A stretch of DNA of 64,000 nt from Tetragonia tetragonoides (GCA_038025085.1 CM076153.1:3782001-3846000); one strand, 5' to 3'. Counted from the first letter of the stretch, positions 22,869-35,041 are shown. Numbers and translations are program-made. Notes: a model not told the origin generated them from the sequence alone.

Positions 22869-23190
22869 TGTTAGACGATATATTTCGATATCTTCGAAAT
22901 ATATCGTATATTCTGCATATCTTCCAATATAGGCAAAGATAATCTGTAAATATGGCAATCTGTCAATAAGGCATGTGTATTATTCTCATGTACATATTTA
23001 GAAGATTAGGAACTTCTGTTAGCTATTATTTAGCCCATATCTTAGCTAGAATTGACTTTGCCTAGATTGGCACCTCAATCTTGTATATAAAGGCCATGGG
23101 GCAGCCGGGCCAATATAACACAGACATCATCATTCTTCAACCTTTCTCACTTTCGTTCTACATTTTCAGTGTATTCATAATTCTTTATCA
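22869..23190 (+). repeat. 5' LTR of copia element 1
   Basis: 322 bp, TGTTAGACG to TTTATCA. Contains a TATA-like tatataaagg near 23085-23095, a likely start for the element's transcript. Confidence 0.92.
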
Positions 23191-23202
23191 TGGTATCAGA
23201 GC
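23191..23202 (+). promoter_or_regulatory. Primer-binding site of copia element 1
   Basis: TGGTATCAGAGC, complementary to the 3' end of plant initiator Met-tRNA, the usual copia primer. Confidence 0.9.
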
Positions 23203-23254
23203 CATAAATCCTTTTCTACGCTTTCGAAAGTCACGGTGATCGAAGCTTATCATC

Positions 23255-26200
23255 ATGTCTGGCGAAGAAAAGAACGTCGGTAATGAGAAACAAAGTGTCT
23301 CCATTAATATGTCATCACCATACTACCTACATCCGTCCGACCACCCGGGTATGAATATATGCCCCGTTACTTTCAAAGGGGATAATTATGAGGAATGGGT
23401 ACGTGCTATGCGTAACACATTCCGAGCCAAACGAAAGCTTGGTTTTCTCGATGGGAGTGTACCAAAACCGGCCGAAGGAGACTCGGCCATCGAAGACTGG
23501 TGAAGCGTCAATTCTATGCTCGTGGCCTGGATCTTTCAATCTATTGAGTCGACGCTCCGTTCATCTATTACCTATCATGAAGACGTCAAAAGTCTGTGGG
23601 ATGATTTGAAACAAAGATTTTCCATTGGCAATGGACCGCGTATTCACCAACTTAGATCTGATCTTGAACGATGCAAACAGGATGGACAAACTGTGGCTGC
23701 ATACTTTGGCTGTTTCAAGGTATTGTGGGATGAACTTGCTAATTACATACAACTGCCTTTATGCACGTGCGGTAAATGTACCTGCGATACAGCATCAAAG
23801 TGGGATAAGCAGCGAGAGGAAGAACGAGTCCATCAATTTCTGATGGGTTTAGATGATGATATGTATGGCACCATCAGGTCAAATATTCTTGCCCAAGAAC
23901 CATTGCCTGGACTGAATCGGGCATATGCTTTGGTCATACAAGAAGAGCGCCATCGCCACGTCGCCCGGTCACGCGATGTTCGGGCTGATGCAATCAGCTT
24001 TGCCGTTCAAAGACAGAGGTTGGCACCAAATATGTCTTCTGAGAAGTGCCAGCATTGTGGACGCATGGGACATGATAAAACCATGTGTTTTAAGATTATT
24101 GGCTATCCCGAGTGGTGGGGAGCAGGACGCGGCCGAGGGACAGGCCGGGGTCGAGGACAAATCAGCAGCATGTCACGCGGATCTGGACAGCCCGTGACGT
24201 TTGGTACTGCTATAGGACACGGTCAAGGCAATATCAGGACAACTCATAGCATTGCAAATACCGCGCAACATAACACACCCCAGGAACATGTCGGCGCAGC
24301 AAACGCTGCTATCTCAGCAACACAGCCAGATGCGTCCAATAAGGCATTGACGCACAGTGATCGTGCCAGCTTGTCGACCTCCCTCACGGACGAGCAGTGG
24401 TCTGCGGTAGTATCTATGGTCAATTCTACAACAAACAAAGGTGATGCCATAGGTCAATGGATTCTTGACACGGGTGCCTCTCATCATATGACGGGAAATA
24501 AAAATTATTTGACCAACCTGACACCGATAATGGGATCTTTGATTAAACTTCCCAATGGTGCATCAACCACTGCTGTTATGGAAGGGCGTGTGATACTTGG
24601 GCCCAACTATGTTCTAAATCACATTCTTTATGTGCCTCAACTAACTTGCAATTTAATATCTGTTGCTTGTTTGATAAATGATTTACATTGCTCGGTCACG
24701 TGTTCTGACAAGCTATGTGTAATACAGGATCCCACTATGAGGACCTTGATTGGTTTGGGTGAGCAGCGAGGAGGCATCTATGTTCTGAGCAGTGTGGCAT
24801 CGATACAGGCATATCATGCTGCAACAGAGGACAATTATTTATTATGGCACCGGCGCCTGGGTCACGCGTCGCAGAATATTGTGGCTTTACTACCTACTAT
24901 CAGTTCTAACGTTCGTCGGCACAGTAACAGTCCTTGTGATGTATGTTTTAAAGCGAAGCAAACTCGCTCTATTTTTCCAATAAGTCTGAATAAAGCTGCT
25001 GATTTATTTGACATTATTCACTGTGATTTATGGGGTCCTTATAGTGAGTCTTCTACCTGCGGTGCCCATTATTTCTTGACTATTGTGGATGATTTTTCTA
25101 GAGGAGTTTGGGTATATCTAATGGCTGACAAAACAGAGGTCCCTAGAATTTTCAAAAATTTCTTCGCTTTGATTCACACACAATATGATAATAAAGTCGT
25201 TAAGATAGTCCGCAGCGACAACGGGACAAAATTCAAACCCCTTATCCCTTTCTTCTCAGAAAATGGCATAGAATTTCAAACCTCTAATGTGGGAACTCCA
25301 CAACAAAATGGGAGAGTTGAGCGCAAACACAAACATATTCTCAATGTGGGCCGGGCTTTGCGTTTTCAGTCTAATCTTCCCATTCAATTCTGGGGTGAAT
25401 GCATTCTTATGGCTGCATATTTGATTAACCGCACTCCAAGCACCCTCTTACACGGAAAAACTCCTTACGAGCTGTTATATAAAAAACAGCCACCATATAA
25501 CCACCTACGTGTTTTTGGGTGTCTTTGTTATGCTACACAAATTCCTCGGGATAGGAACAAGTTCAATGCTCGGAGTCGAAAGTGTATATTTGTTGGTTAT
25601 TCTCGTGGAAAAAGGGGGTGGCGTGTTTATGATCTTGAAAAACAGGAATTATTTAATTCTCGGGATGTTGTATTCTTTGAAGACCACTTTCCCTATCTTG
25701 AGACCGCTCCTTCACAGTCTGAAGTATCACCAGCTCTTCCTAGTCCGAGTACGTATGAGATTTTGGTCGATGATACCGTGTCTTCTCCTTTGGAGCCGGT
25801 TCGTCCAGACATGACCGCGTCTCATGACACGACACTTGGCACTGAGGACATGGGGAGTCCTGCACACGACACACGTGTTGAGTCACACGTCGCCAGTACT
25901 GCTGACACAGACCCTGACACACAGCTTGTCCCAGACACAGTGACGTCGGATGCCACACAACATGTCACGACTGGTGTTGATGACATATCTGCCCCAGTCC
26001 GCCGATCAGACCGCTCTCGACAACCAAGTACGAGATTGCGAGATTTTATTTGTCACACTGCTCAATACGATGCCACTCCTCCGCCCCCACCACCACTCGA
26101 GTCCTCAGGTACTCCTTATCCTATTGCCAACTATGTATCTTGCTCTAATTTTACTTCAAATCATGCTCGTTTTCTGGCAGCCGTTACTGGTACCGTTGAG

Positions 26201-27733
26201 CCATCCGGATTTTCTGAGGCGGTTCAGGATCCTCGTTGGCGGGATGCCATGACCCAAGAGATTACTGCACTGGAAAATAATGGCACGTGGACTATTGAGG
26301 ATCTTCCTCGGGGGAAAAAGACTATTGGATGCAAGTGGGTATATAAAATAAAATACAATTCAGATGGCACTATTGAACGCTATAAAGCTCGCTTGGTCAT
26401 ATTTGGCAATACTCAGGTGGAAGGTGTTGATTTTACTGAAACATTTGCTCCCGTCGCCAAAATGGTTTCTGTTCGGGTATTTCTTACAGTTGCAGCTATA
26501 CAAGGATGGGAATTGCATCAAATGGACGTTCATAATGCTTTTCTGCATGGTGATTTACATGAAGAAGTGTATATGCGCCTTCCCCCGGGCCTGGCATCCT
26601 TACACCCAGGCAAAGTTTGTCGACTTCGGAAATCTCTCTATGGACTTCGCCAAGCACCACGAAATTGGTTCGCTAAACTTGCTGGCGCTCTTAAATCTTT
26701 TGGCTTCACTCAGTCATATGCTGACTACTCTCTATTCAGTTTTTTCCGTGGTGATGTTGTTATACACGTCCTTGTGTACGTTGATGACCTGGTTATTGCA
26801 GGAAATAATGCATTGGCCATTGCTAGTTTCAAGACTTATTTGAGCACCTGTTTTCACATGAAGGATCTTGGCATTCTGAAATATTTTCTGGGTATTGAGA
26901 TTGATCGGTGTGCTGATGGTCTATTCTTATCACAACGGAAGTACACTCTTGATATACTGTCTGAAACAGGGATGCTTGCAGCCAAACCAGTGGACTTTCC
27001 TATCGAGCAGAATCATCACTTAGCTTCCAATGATGGCCCATTCTATGACGATCCGGCCCAACACCGTCGCCTCATTGGTCGACTTATCTACTTAACCATC
27101 ACTCGGCCAGAATTGTGCTATGTTGTTCACACTTTGACCCAGTTCATGCAATCACCCCGTGTCGCTCACTGGGAAGCCGTCATTCGTACATTACGATATC
27201 TTAAATCACATCCTGGACAAGGTATTCTTCTTCGTCGTGATAGTGCAATCCATCTCAATGCTTATTGTGATTCTGATTGGGCCAGCTGTCCCCTCACCCG
27301 TCGTTCGTTAACTGGCTACTTTATTTTTCTTGGTGGTTCCCCTATTTCGTGGAAAACCAAGAAACAACCGACAGTTTCCCGGTCTTCCGCGGAGGCCGAA
27401 TATAGAGCCATGGCTGTTACTAGCTGTGAACTTACGTGGCTTCGGTATCTTCTGTCCTCTCTCGGCATCACTCATCGTCAGCCCATGAGATTGTTTTGCG
27501 ACAACAAGGCCGCCCTGTACATTGCTGGTAACCCCGTCTTTCATGATCGCACCAAGCATATTGAAGTTGACTGCCATTACGTGCGAGATCAAATACAGGC
27601 CGGTCATATACGCACTTATCACGTTCGTACTCATGACCAACTGGCAGACATCTTTACCAAAGCTCTTGGCAAGTCCCAGTTTCAACATATTCTCTCCAAG
27701 TTGGGCATTCGAGATCTTCATGCTCCAACTTGA
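23255..27733 (+). pseudogene. Copia gag-pol polyprotein, one in-frame TGA
   Basis: One frame of about 1,492 codons starts at the ATG at 23255. It is interrupted only by a TGA at 23501-23503, early in gag, after IEDW; a Trp codon TGG would need a single G-to-A change. Domains in order: gag with a CCHC knuckle (CQHCGRMGHDKTMC), protease (LDTGASHH), GAG pre-integrase (LWHRRLGH), integrase (HCDLWGP, RSDNGTKF, GRVERKH), reverse transcriptase (YVDDLVIAGN) and RNase H (CDSDWASC, SSAEAEYRAM). The order protease, integrase, RT, RNase H is the copia order. Apart from the stop, pol appears intact, in keeping with the near-identical LTRs. A start after the stop (Met at 23516) would lack the N-terminus of gag. 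Confidence 0.9.
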
Positions 27734-27740
27734 GGGGGCG

Positions 27741-28062
27741 TGTTAGACGATATATTTCGATATCTTCAAAATATATCGTATATTCTGCATATCTTCCAAT
27801 ATACGCAAAGATAATCTGTAAATATGGCAATCTGTCAATAAGGCATGTGTATTATTCTCATGTACATATTTAGAAGATTAGGAACTTCTGTTAGCTAATA
27901 TTTAGCCCATATCTTAGCTAGAATTGACTTTGCCTAGATTGGCACCTCAATCTTGTATATAAAGGCCATGGGGCAGCCGGGCCAATATAACACAGACATC
28001 ATCATTCTTCAACCTTTCTCACTTTCGTTCTACATTTTCAGTGTATTCATAATTCTTTATCA
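27741..28062 (+). repeat. 3' LTR of copia element 1
   Basis: 322 bp, same length as the 5' LTR with three base differences (near 27768, 27804 and 27898). Preceded by the polypurine tract at about 27731-27740. Confidence 0.92.
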
Positions 28063-28587
28063 AGTAGTTATGCATTAGTCAATTTGTTTGCAAATTGCAA
28101 AGGGAAAAAGACTATCAGGGAGGTATTTTTGTGGGGAGGGGGTTTCATTTGATCTCTCTTAACTCTTAAGACCTTGTTTTTTTCAAGTTTTTCCTACAGT
28201 TTTCAATAAAATTTAGTTTAGTAAAATCCACTTCAATTCAGTAAAAGAAGTTAGTACAATAAACTTCAGTTCACTTTAATAAAAAAAGTTGTAATTTTAC
28301 TTCTTATAGTACACAGTAGTTTTAGTAAGAAGAAGTTCGATTTAGTGAAATTTAGTTCAATTCAATTTTGTACCGAGAAGTTCAGCAAGAGAATAATATA
28401 CTTAAGAATTTTTTTTGAAAAAAAAAAAATTTCCGTAATTCGGACGGGCTCGTGAAATTTTTTATGAATATATTTAGTAACTAAAATTTTAAAATATTGC
28501 TTATGAAATTATGAGTATTATTTGTGAAATTATGTTATCATATTTGTTTAAAGAACATAGATTTATGCTGTTTTGCTAATCAAAAAA

Positions 28588-29661
28588 CTTGTATAAGACA
28601 GTCTTTTCATGAGTTAACACCACAATAGAGGACTAAACTTTACATGAGTTTGGCTTTTTAGGACTGAACTTTTTTTATTTGGTATTTAAAGACTATGTTA
28701 TAACACCGTTATATAAGCAACGGACTGGGGAAAGAATTTGTTGACGTGTAGAAAATCTGACTTCGCTCCTCTGTTTCTTAACTCTCCTCCACTTCTCACG
28801 ATCACCTTCCTAAAATATACCCCACCAGCACTGTTTCACATTCACCATTTTCACTTATCCTCTCCTCAATCAAGCCCTTTATCTTTGATATAACATGCAC
28901 TGAAAGAACAAAACCAAACAACTTCATAGCAGTAAGAAAATGGCAGAGAGGGACATTGAGAAAATATTTTTCCGGAGAGAGAAATTTCAGTGAGGCTTTC
29001 AAAGGTTATAGACAAATCACCTGCCTCATGTGTTTTTTGAGACGGACATGGATGGTGGGAAATAAAACCTCAAAAATTTGACCAATTTCATTGCCATAAC
29101 CCATAACCCTATTATTTATTTCTTTAACCCACACATGAAATTCACTTACACAAACATAAGGGTTTGATCTACCAACCCAACAACACCCATCAACAGGTTC
29201 AATAAATTCCATTCCTTTGAGCACCTTACTCATTTGTTGCAATAATTCTGATTTTGAGTTTGTAATTGCTAACCATTTAAATTAATAAAGAATTCTCATA
29301 TAGTGTATATGGAGGAACAGTGGGTTGTGTGTCAAACTAAAGACGGAGGAGTGAGTCGGTGAAGAGGATAGAGATGGGTTGCGGATTTGTGATGAACTAA
29401 TGGGGAGGGCTTTTGATCAGTTTTGGGGGAAAGTGCTTTGAAATTGAAAATGAAGAAGTACAAATGAGATGATCCATTCTATAGCCAATTTGTTCCCTTC
29501 ATATCCCATGTCTTGGGTTGTGACAGAAGTTATAACGACGTTATGAAAGAGTCCTAAAAAGTCAAATAAAAAAAGTTCAGTCCTAAAAAACCAAACTCAT
29601 GTAAAGTTTGGTCCTTTATTGTGATGTTAACTCTCTTTTCATAAATTTTTGTGAGACAAGT
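28588..29661. mobile_element. Terminal-inverted-repeat element (possible MULE) in TPS1 intron 1
   Basis: Arms of about 110-120 bp are inverted copies. The left has gttaacaccacaatagagga and actttacatgagtttggc; the right carries their complements. The superfamily is unsure, because no target duplication is clear. Long arms and unrelated interior suggest a Mutator-like or foldback element. The minus strand interior has an open stretch (29242-29006) that resembles a real protein but is not recognised. Confidence 0.55.
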
Positions 29662-30355
29662 GTCACTTTTTAATGAATTAGGGTAACAAACTAACAACTT
29701 ATAATAAGTGACTCATGTATTTCTAAAAAGTGACCCTATTTTTTGCGAGTTGGTATCGGCACAATACTTAGCTTGTAGTTTATTACAACAAATTGTTGTG
29801 CCCAACAAAACTAAAAACCAAAAAAATAATTTAATTACAACAAAATGTTACATGGAATTATTATGAAGATATAGATACATGATGATGATTGCCATGTAAG
29901 AGTCTAAGTCATCAAGCTTCTCGGTGAAATTGTTGAATCAAGGAGAACTTATGAAACACTACTGTACCGAAATGAAGGATGGTGTTGTAGGGAAATAATT
30001 ACCTGATCAGGGGAAGTGTAGTTGAGGAAGCGGTCGCCCCAGAGGTCGGGGTGGTAATGCGCAAGGGGACGAGTCTGCACAGTTTGTGTTGGAGCCATAA
30101 TAGTAGGCGAGTGATCCATATATTTCTGCAAAGATAGTTTATTCTTTTATGATCTACAAATCTAACTATATTATTGCTCCAAAAACTATTAGCCTTGCAT
30201 GTCCTTAAATATTAATTTAGGGGGAGGGGGGGTTACCACGCACATAATAAGAGATGCTTATTTTCACTGAACTGAACAGAATAAATAAATTTTAAAAAAA
30301 ATTACAAGAAAGTTAAACGGATCGTTGCCAAATTACAAGTAAAACTCAGTACAAC

Positions 30356-30457
30356 GTATGAGGCGGCCTTAAGGTGAGGTCTCCTCTATAGCCAATCATG
30401 ACATAAACATGACATTATGCTTATTTGAGGGGACCTCACCTTGAGACCGCGTCATAC
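30356..30457. repeat. Inverted repeat upstream of TPS1
   Basis: Arms gtatgaggcggccttaaggt and the imperfect complement at the right end, about 30 bp each around a 40-bp loop. It is a small foldback element about 0.25-0.35 kb upstream of the synthase 1 start. Confidence 0.6.
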
Positions 30458-32777
30458 AAGTTTTTGTGCTCTTTATTTCTTTCCGGAATGAAGTCTCAGC
30501 AAATTACGTTAATTAGCTTCCAGGAGTCGATTTAGAATATGTTGTATTGATGGGGGCAAGGCAGATGATGGAAAAAATGCTGGTAGACAAGAATTGCTTT
30601 ATGGCCTGTTTGGATAGGCCCATTTCATTTGAAATTCTGTATTTGAGCCAAATTAAATGTTTGGATACCCAAACAATTTGGATTTGGATTTGGGCGAAAT
30701 CCACGCGAATTTTAAAAGACCTATGGATCTGATATTTGAAATTCGTTTTCAAAAGGCCCTAATTTCAAATCCAGCCCAAAGTCATTCTTTCTTTATTCAC
30801 TCAGTCGACCAAATCATATTCTCTCTCTCCACTTTACTTTCTCTCTCCTCCCAATTGCGATCTGTAGCTTCCAGCCTTCCATCAATGGCGGTCCTCTCCT
30901 CTCTCTGCTCTCCCTCTCTCTTCTGAGACCACGACCACTTTAACTTTCTCTCTCCTCCACTTTCTCGTCGGTAAGCTTCCATCCGTTGAAATTAGGGTTT
31001 CTGTTGTAAATTTATTGACTATTATTGATCGTTTTTGCGATCTGAATTTGTATACAAATGTCATTTTATTGATATTGATTTTCAGTCTCATTCTCTCTCT
31101 CTCTCCTCTTTCAGATCTCATTATCTCTCTCACTCTTTCTCTCTCATCTTTTGATCGACGGGTTTTGGTTGATTTAGGGTTTGAGCTCGATTATTTTGGT
31201 TCGCTGATTTGGTTCGATTATCTTTGTTCACCGTTCGGTTTAGTCATCCGATTATCATCGTTCATCTCAGAATACTCAAGCTCAGGTACTTTTCATTTTG
31301 TAAACCCTAATTTAATAAAATTTGGTTTGAATTCAACTGGCCCATTGCCAGTTCTGTGAGATTGTTTTCTCTGTTTTCACTATCATAGTGCTATTTTAGT
31401 GAACTGAGACTGACAGTTGATTTCCGTTATATATGACTCTGATAATTTTGTTCTAGTTATATGCTTGTGATCTGTGTTCGGCCAGAAAATAAGAAGCCAC
31501 CAGAAATAATATTCAGTTTAGATGCAAGATGTAAACTGAACTATGTTATCAATTAGTTTGCATGTGGACTCTGGTGACAATGATTCTTGTGTATGTTTTA
31601 GCTCTGATCTTTGGTAGAGTTTCATACTCAAAGCTGCAAATATCTCGTTTTGTGTTTCTGCTACAGAGTCTCTAGTTAAATTTTTGAGCAAACATGAAGT
31701 GCATTATTGGCCACACCTTGTGCAAAAGTTTGTGAATTCTGCTGTCTTATTTCATCTAGTTGTGTTTTGCTATCAACATTTGTTCATCTTAGGTGTTTGC
31801 AGTTCTTATGCTCTAGTGAACCTGTGTCTTTGTTAAAAATGTCCCCATTAATTTGAAGCTTGTAGGATAGTTTTTAAGGTTGTAGCCTAAGAATCTGGCC
31901 CATTGCCAGTTCGAGACAGCCTTGAACCTAACTAAGTGCAAAAACAATACTCTATGAAGCATCCTAGGAGAAACCAGGTGGTAGCTACCCAAGTCCCAAA
32001 GTGTGTAGTTTTGTTTAAGTACTCTTTAAATAAGTTTTGTTTAATTTTAAGTGTTCACACAATCATACAGTACTTAAGTGTTGTTTTAGTGCTGAAAGAA
32101 CTTATCCCCTGTGGCTCTGGGAGTAAATTGCAATATAATCACTGACTGAATTTGCAGAAATTTGGTGTTACAGTTTTTTTTTTTTTTTTTTTTTACCCTT
32201 TTCATTTTTGGCCCTATATGAAAAGTTATGGGGGCCAATGGCATGATTAAAGAAGAAAGTCAAATATTGCATAAGCCACAAACTAAAGTCTTATGATTAT
32301 GTCCTGCAGGTAGTGTATGCACGAGCATGTATGTATGTGAATTGTGAAGTCAAATGATCAAATCTAAATGTTAGCATAAAATATAAGTAGATAAGCAAAG
32401 CATTTTCTTAGTTCCATTGCCTTTGGTCTCAGGCCCTCAAGCATCATCATAGATGCAATTGAGCAATTTCTGGAAAGGAAAGGAACATCCCAACAACTAA
32501 TGCAGAATGGGTTTCTAAAATATGAATAAGTTTTGGAAAGGAACTGTGGATGGTATTATTATTTTTGAATCATGTCTTTTGTGGATGGTATTATTAATCA
32601 TTGTTATTTCTGTCTGTTGATGTTATTTCTGTCTGTTGCTGCTGTTGACTGTTGCTGTTGCTGTGTGACGCTACTGTTGGTTGTTGCTGTAACCTATTGT
32701 TAGTGTAATTTGACTTGAGTAAGGTTTCTGTGTAATTTGAGTTGTGCTATTTGAGGTGTGTTGAATCAAATTTTAGC

Positions 32778-32849
32778 CAACCTATGTGGGATTCGAACCC
32801 ACATCATGTGCACAATTACACATTGCTCTACTGATTGAGCTAATAGGCT
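32778..32849 (-). tRNA. tRNA-like sequence, probably a relic
   Basis: On the minus strand, 72 nt fold as a cloverleaf. The 7-bp acceptor is AGCCTAT/ATAGGTT (one G-U), the D-arm is GCTC/GAGC and the T-arm is GTGGG-TTCGAAT-CCCAC. The anticodon arm is off: ATGTG/CACAT leaves an 8-base loop, so no anticodon can be given. It lies inside the Harbinger-like element. It is likely a tRNA pseudogene or tRNA-derived relic, not a working gene. Confidence 0.4.
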
Positions 32850-33441
32850 TTATGAAAAGAAGTATTTTGACGAATCAGGAATCAAATGTAAGCAATAGTC
32901 AGGTAACAAAAAGAACTCTATATGTCATTTCCATGCTGGCTGTTGGTGTTATTGCTTTCTGTTTGATGGTTTTGTGCAGTGCTTATGCTAGTCTGTTAGC
33001 TCATGACTGTATGTTGTTGGTTCTACATGTTGGCACAAACATGAATCTCTAAGTTGATGATAATCTGATTGAACTACAACTATAAGTAGAATTTACATAG
33101 AAAAGAAGCAGGAGGAAGAAAGTAAATGATGACACATGTACAGGTGTATGATATGATATTTGTAGAGATATGACCATTTCTATGGCTGAAGGTTGGATTT
33201 GCTGGTCATTAAAGACTAAAATGTACAATTAACTTTCTCCCATTATATTGCTGTCAAAAGAGTCAATGTCATTCCCCTTGTTCTGCTGCACTATGCATAA
33301 AGACATCTTGTCTATGATCTGTAGTCTGTTAGCTCATGACTGTATGCAGTACTTGTTGGCACTTTTTATTCATGTTTGTGTTTCGGTCTTTGTTTCAATT
33401 GCTTATTGTAGTTGTTGATTTCGCTGGTGCTGCTTTTACAG

Positions 33442-33900
33442 GAAAACGAGTTTGCGAAGGCTTATCAGAACAAGGTAATTGAAAATTGGGATGATATATG
33501 TGTTCTAGTTGGCCCGGATAGAGCGACAGGTGAAGAGGCGGAGCAAGTGGAAGAATCAGCTTCAGCTATGGATTTAGAGCATGAAGGAGGGAGCACTACT
33601 AAGAATATGTCTACTTCTTCCGGGTCTAACAAGAAGGTGAAAAGAGATCGTTTGGTGGATGTTGTAGCTAGTTTTTCAGAATCCATTCAGCGGTACATTG
33701 AGAGTAAAATCCAACCTGCAAACCAAATTAGTGGCGAGGAGATCCGTGTTGAACTTTCAAAGATAGAAGGAATTTTCCCTCATCAGATTTTGAGAGGCAT
33801 GAAGTATTTTCTGGGTTGCCCAAAAGAATTTCAAGCATTGAAAAACCTATCGATGGAAAGCAAGTTGAATTGGGTGTTGTTATGCCTCAATGATTCCTAG
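33442..33900 (+). CDS. Myb/SANT-like transposon accessory protein, last exon
   Basis: A good acceptor (TTTTACAG) precedes 152 codons and a TAG stop. The segment ENWDDICVLVGPDRATGEEA is the pattern found after the trihelix Myb domain in plant Myb/SANT-like (Myb_DNA-bind_3) proteins encoded by Harbinger elements and their domesticated relatives. A Ser/Lys-rich linker and a C-terminal helical domain (VVASFSESIQRYIESKI) follow. The N-terminal Myb domain is not visible upstream, so the exon is an incomplete gene. It could also be a domesticated gene, but the TIR context favours a transposon. Confidence 0.55.
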   Translation, partial: ENEFAKAYQNKVIENWDDICVLVGPDRATGEEAEQVEESASAMDLEHEGGSTTKNMSTSSGSNKKVKRDRLVDVVASFSESIQRYIESKIQPANQISGEEIRVELSKIEGIFPHQILRGMKYFLGCPKEFQALKNLSMESKLNWVLLCLNDS

Positions 33901-34072
33901 ATATTATTGTATTTGATACTATCAATGTTTCGATTTTAAGTTGACAACAGGTTGCGGACAATAGGTTGCAAGTTGATACTATTGTATTTGATGGTGTTTG
34001 GATTCTAAGTTGATTATAAGCAAAGTAGAGTTGTAATTGATTTGCCAAACAATAGTTGAAATTCAAATTGTA

Positions 34073-34260
34073 GAATTGAAATTCCTTGTTTTGCCAAACA
34101 AGAAATTCATTTCAAATTTTTGAATTGAAATTCCTTGTTTTGCCAAACAAGAAATTCATTTCAAATTTTTGAATTGAAATTCCTTGTTTTCCCAAACAAG
34201 AAATTCATATTTCAAATTTTGGAATTGAAATTTTTGGTTTTCCCAAACAATGAATTTGTA
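34073..34260. repeat. 49-bp tandem repeat, about four units
   Basis: Units start gaattgaaattccttg at 34073, 34122 and 34171, with a fourth diverged unit near 34222. They lie inside the right end of the Harbinger-like element. Confidence 0.8.
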
Positions 34261-34338
34261 TTTGAATTGCAAAATTTCAAATTCTTGAATCGAATTCAAG
34301 ATATTCAAATTAAATGGTGGAATCCAAACGTGCTTTTA

Positions 34339-34838
34339 AATTAATTTAAAAAATTAAAGGACCTGATTGTTGATTCCCCTATTTGATAGTGGTGGTGGTA
34401 AATTGTAATGGTGGCCAGATCATGACGAGTTGGTCTTGTGCCCTAAATCAATGGTTACGACATCATCATCCCGGCCCATCACTAATCACATAAATTCACA
34501 TTAATTAACTACTCAGTACTGTGTTCAACGATGATTCTCATCGGCTAGTGCGTAGTTGTTTCCAGATATAAATGGTGTCATGTTAGGAGAGGTGACAATG
34601 TCCTTGTCCATCACCTTGGGAGCCACTTTAGGAAGGATGTATGCCCAATCAGATTTCTTGTATGTTTGTATACCTTCTTCTTTGGACGTGGCTAAAGTGC
34701 ACCTCTTAACGCACGACCTCGAGTATTCCACCAATCAATTTGTATAAGTGATTTTCAAGAGGTTTGAACCCATGACCTGATGTACAAGTTGAAACTTATT
34801 TACTAGTGAACCAATACCTCTTAAATTCCATATAAATT
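34339..34838. other. Intergenic; possible unrecognised coding relic
   Basis: A minus-strand open stretch at 34734-34525 (ending SPNMTPFISGNNYALADENHR in part) has protein-like composition but I do not recognise it. Nothing else is seen. Confidence 0.3.
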
Positions 34839-35041
34839 AACCAAGGAGGTGTGGTTGAGTGGTAGGGACTCATCCATCCTTAACCAAGGTCGAGGGTTCG
34901 AATCTCGCCTTGGGCATGAAGCAGCTTTAAATTCCTTGGCTAGTTGTCCCACCCTTTGAGGTGCCTACAAGCCAGCGCAGGGTTAGTCACTGTGGTCGAC
35001 GGTGGATACCCTTGGTCGTGAACCAAAAAAAAAAAAAAAAA
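34839..35041 (+). mobile_element. tRNA-derived SINE with target duplication
   Basis: Has an A-box-like tggttgagtggtag, a B-box ggttcgaatc (34895-34904) and a poly(A) tail of about 18. It is flanked by a perfect 12-bp duplication, tccatataaatt (34827-34838 and 35042-35053). Length 203 bp. Confidence 0.88.

Larger units (their letters stand above)
22869..28062 (+). mobile_element. Ty1/copia retrotransposon, complete, 5,194 bp
   Basis: Two 322-bp LTRs start TG and end CA and are flanked by a 5-bp target duplication, AGTAG (22864-22868 and 28063-28067). The primer-binding site TGGTATCAGAGC directly follows the 5' LTR. A purine tract (gagggggcg) precedes the 3' LTR. I count three differences between the LTRs, about 0.9%, so the insertion is recent. 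It lies in intron 1 of synthase 1, in the opposite orientation, 29 bases from the exon 2 acceptor. Confidence 0.95.
20640..30119 (-). pseudogene. TPS-a sesquiterpene synthase 1 (multiply broken)
   Basis: Seven exons in the same layout as synthase 2: 30119-30003, 22839-22557, 22405-22030, 21942-21724, 21558-21414, 21305-21053 and 20936-20640. Motifs [21 protein letters not shown] (RxR) and DDTYD are intact. Four lesions are seen. Intron 1 is over 7 kb and holds a copia element and an inverted-repeat element. The exon 3 acceptor is CCG, where synthase 2 has CAG. The exon 7 acceptor is CAA, not CAG. Exon 6 is 253 nt instead of 252, because one extra A (TATAAATT against TATAATT) shifts the frame just before the NSE/DTE metal motif. 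An (AT)n tract abuts the exon 2 donor. It cannot give a full synthase without cryptic splicing. Confidence 0.88.
30602..34335. mobile_element. PIF/Harbinger-like element with Myb/SANT-like exon
   Basis: The left end reads tggcctgtttggat; the right end is the complement of aagcacgtttggat. TTA flanks both sides (30599-30601 and 34336-34338). The element is about 3.73 kb. A coding exon on the plus strand (33442-33900) matches the accessory Myb/SANT-like protein of Harbinger elements. I see no DDE transposase frame. A CT-rich leader (30800-31150) looks like a transcribed 5' UTR. Subterminal tandem repeats lie at the right end. The boundaries are tentative because the terminal bases differ. Confidence 0.55.

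Noticed and set aside
30657..31359. Open frames in the CT-rich block
   Set aside because: Composition is leader-like (CTCTCTC runs) with no protein character; treated as 5' UTR-like DNA of the Harbinger-like element.
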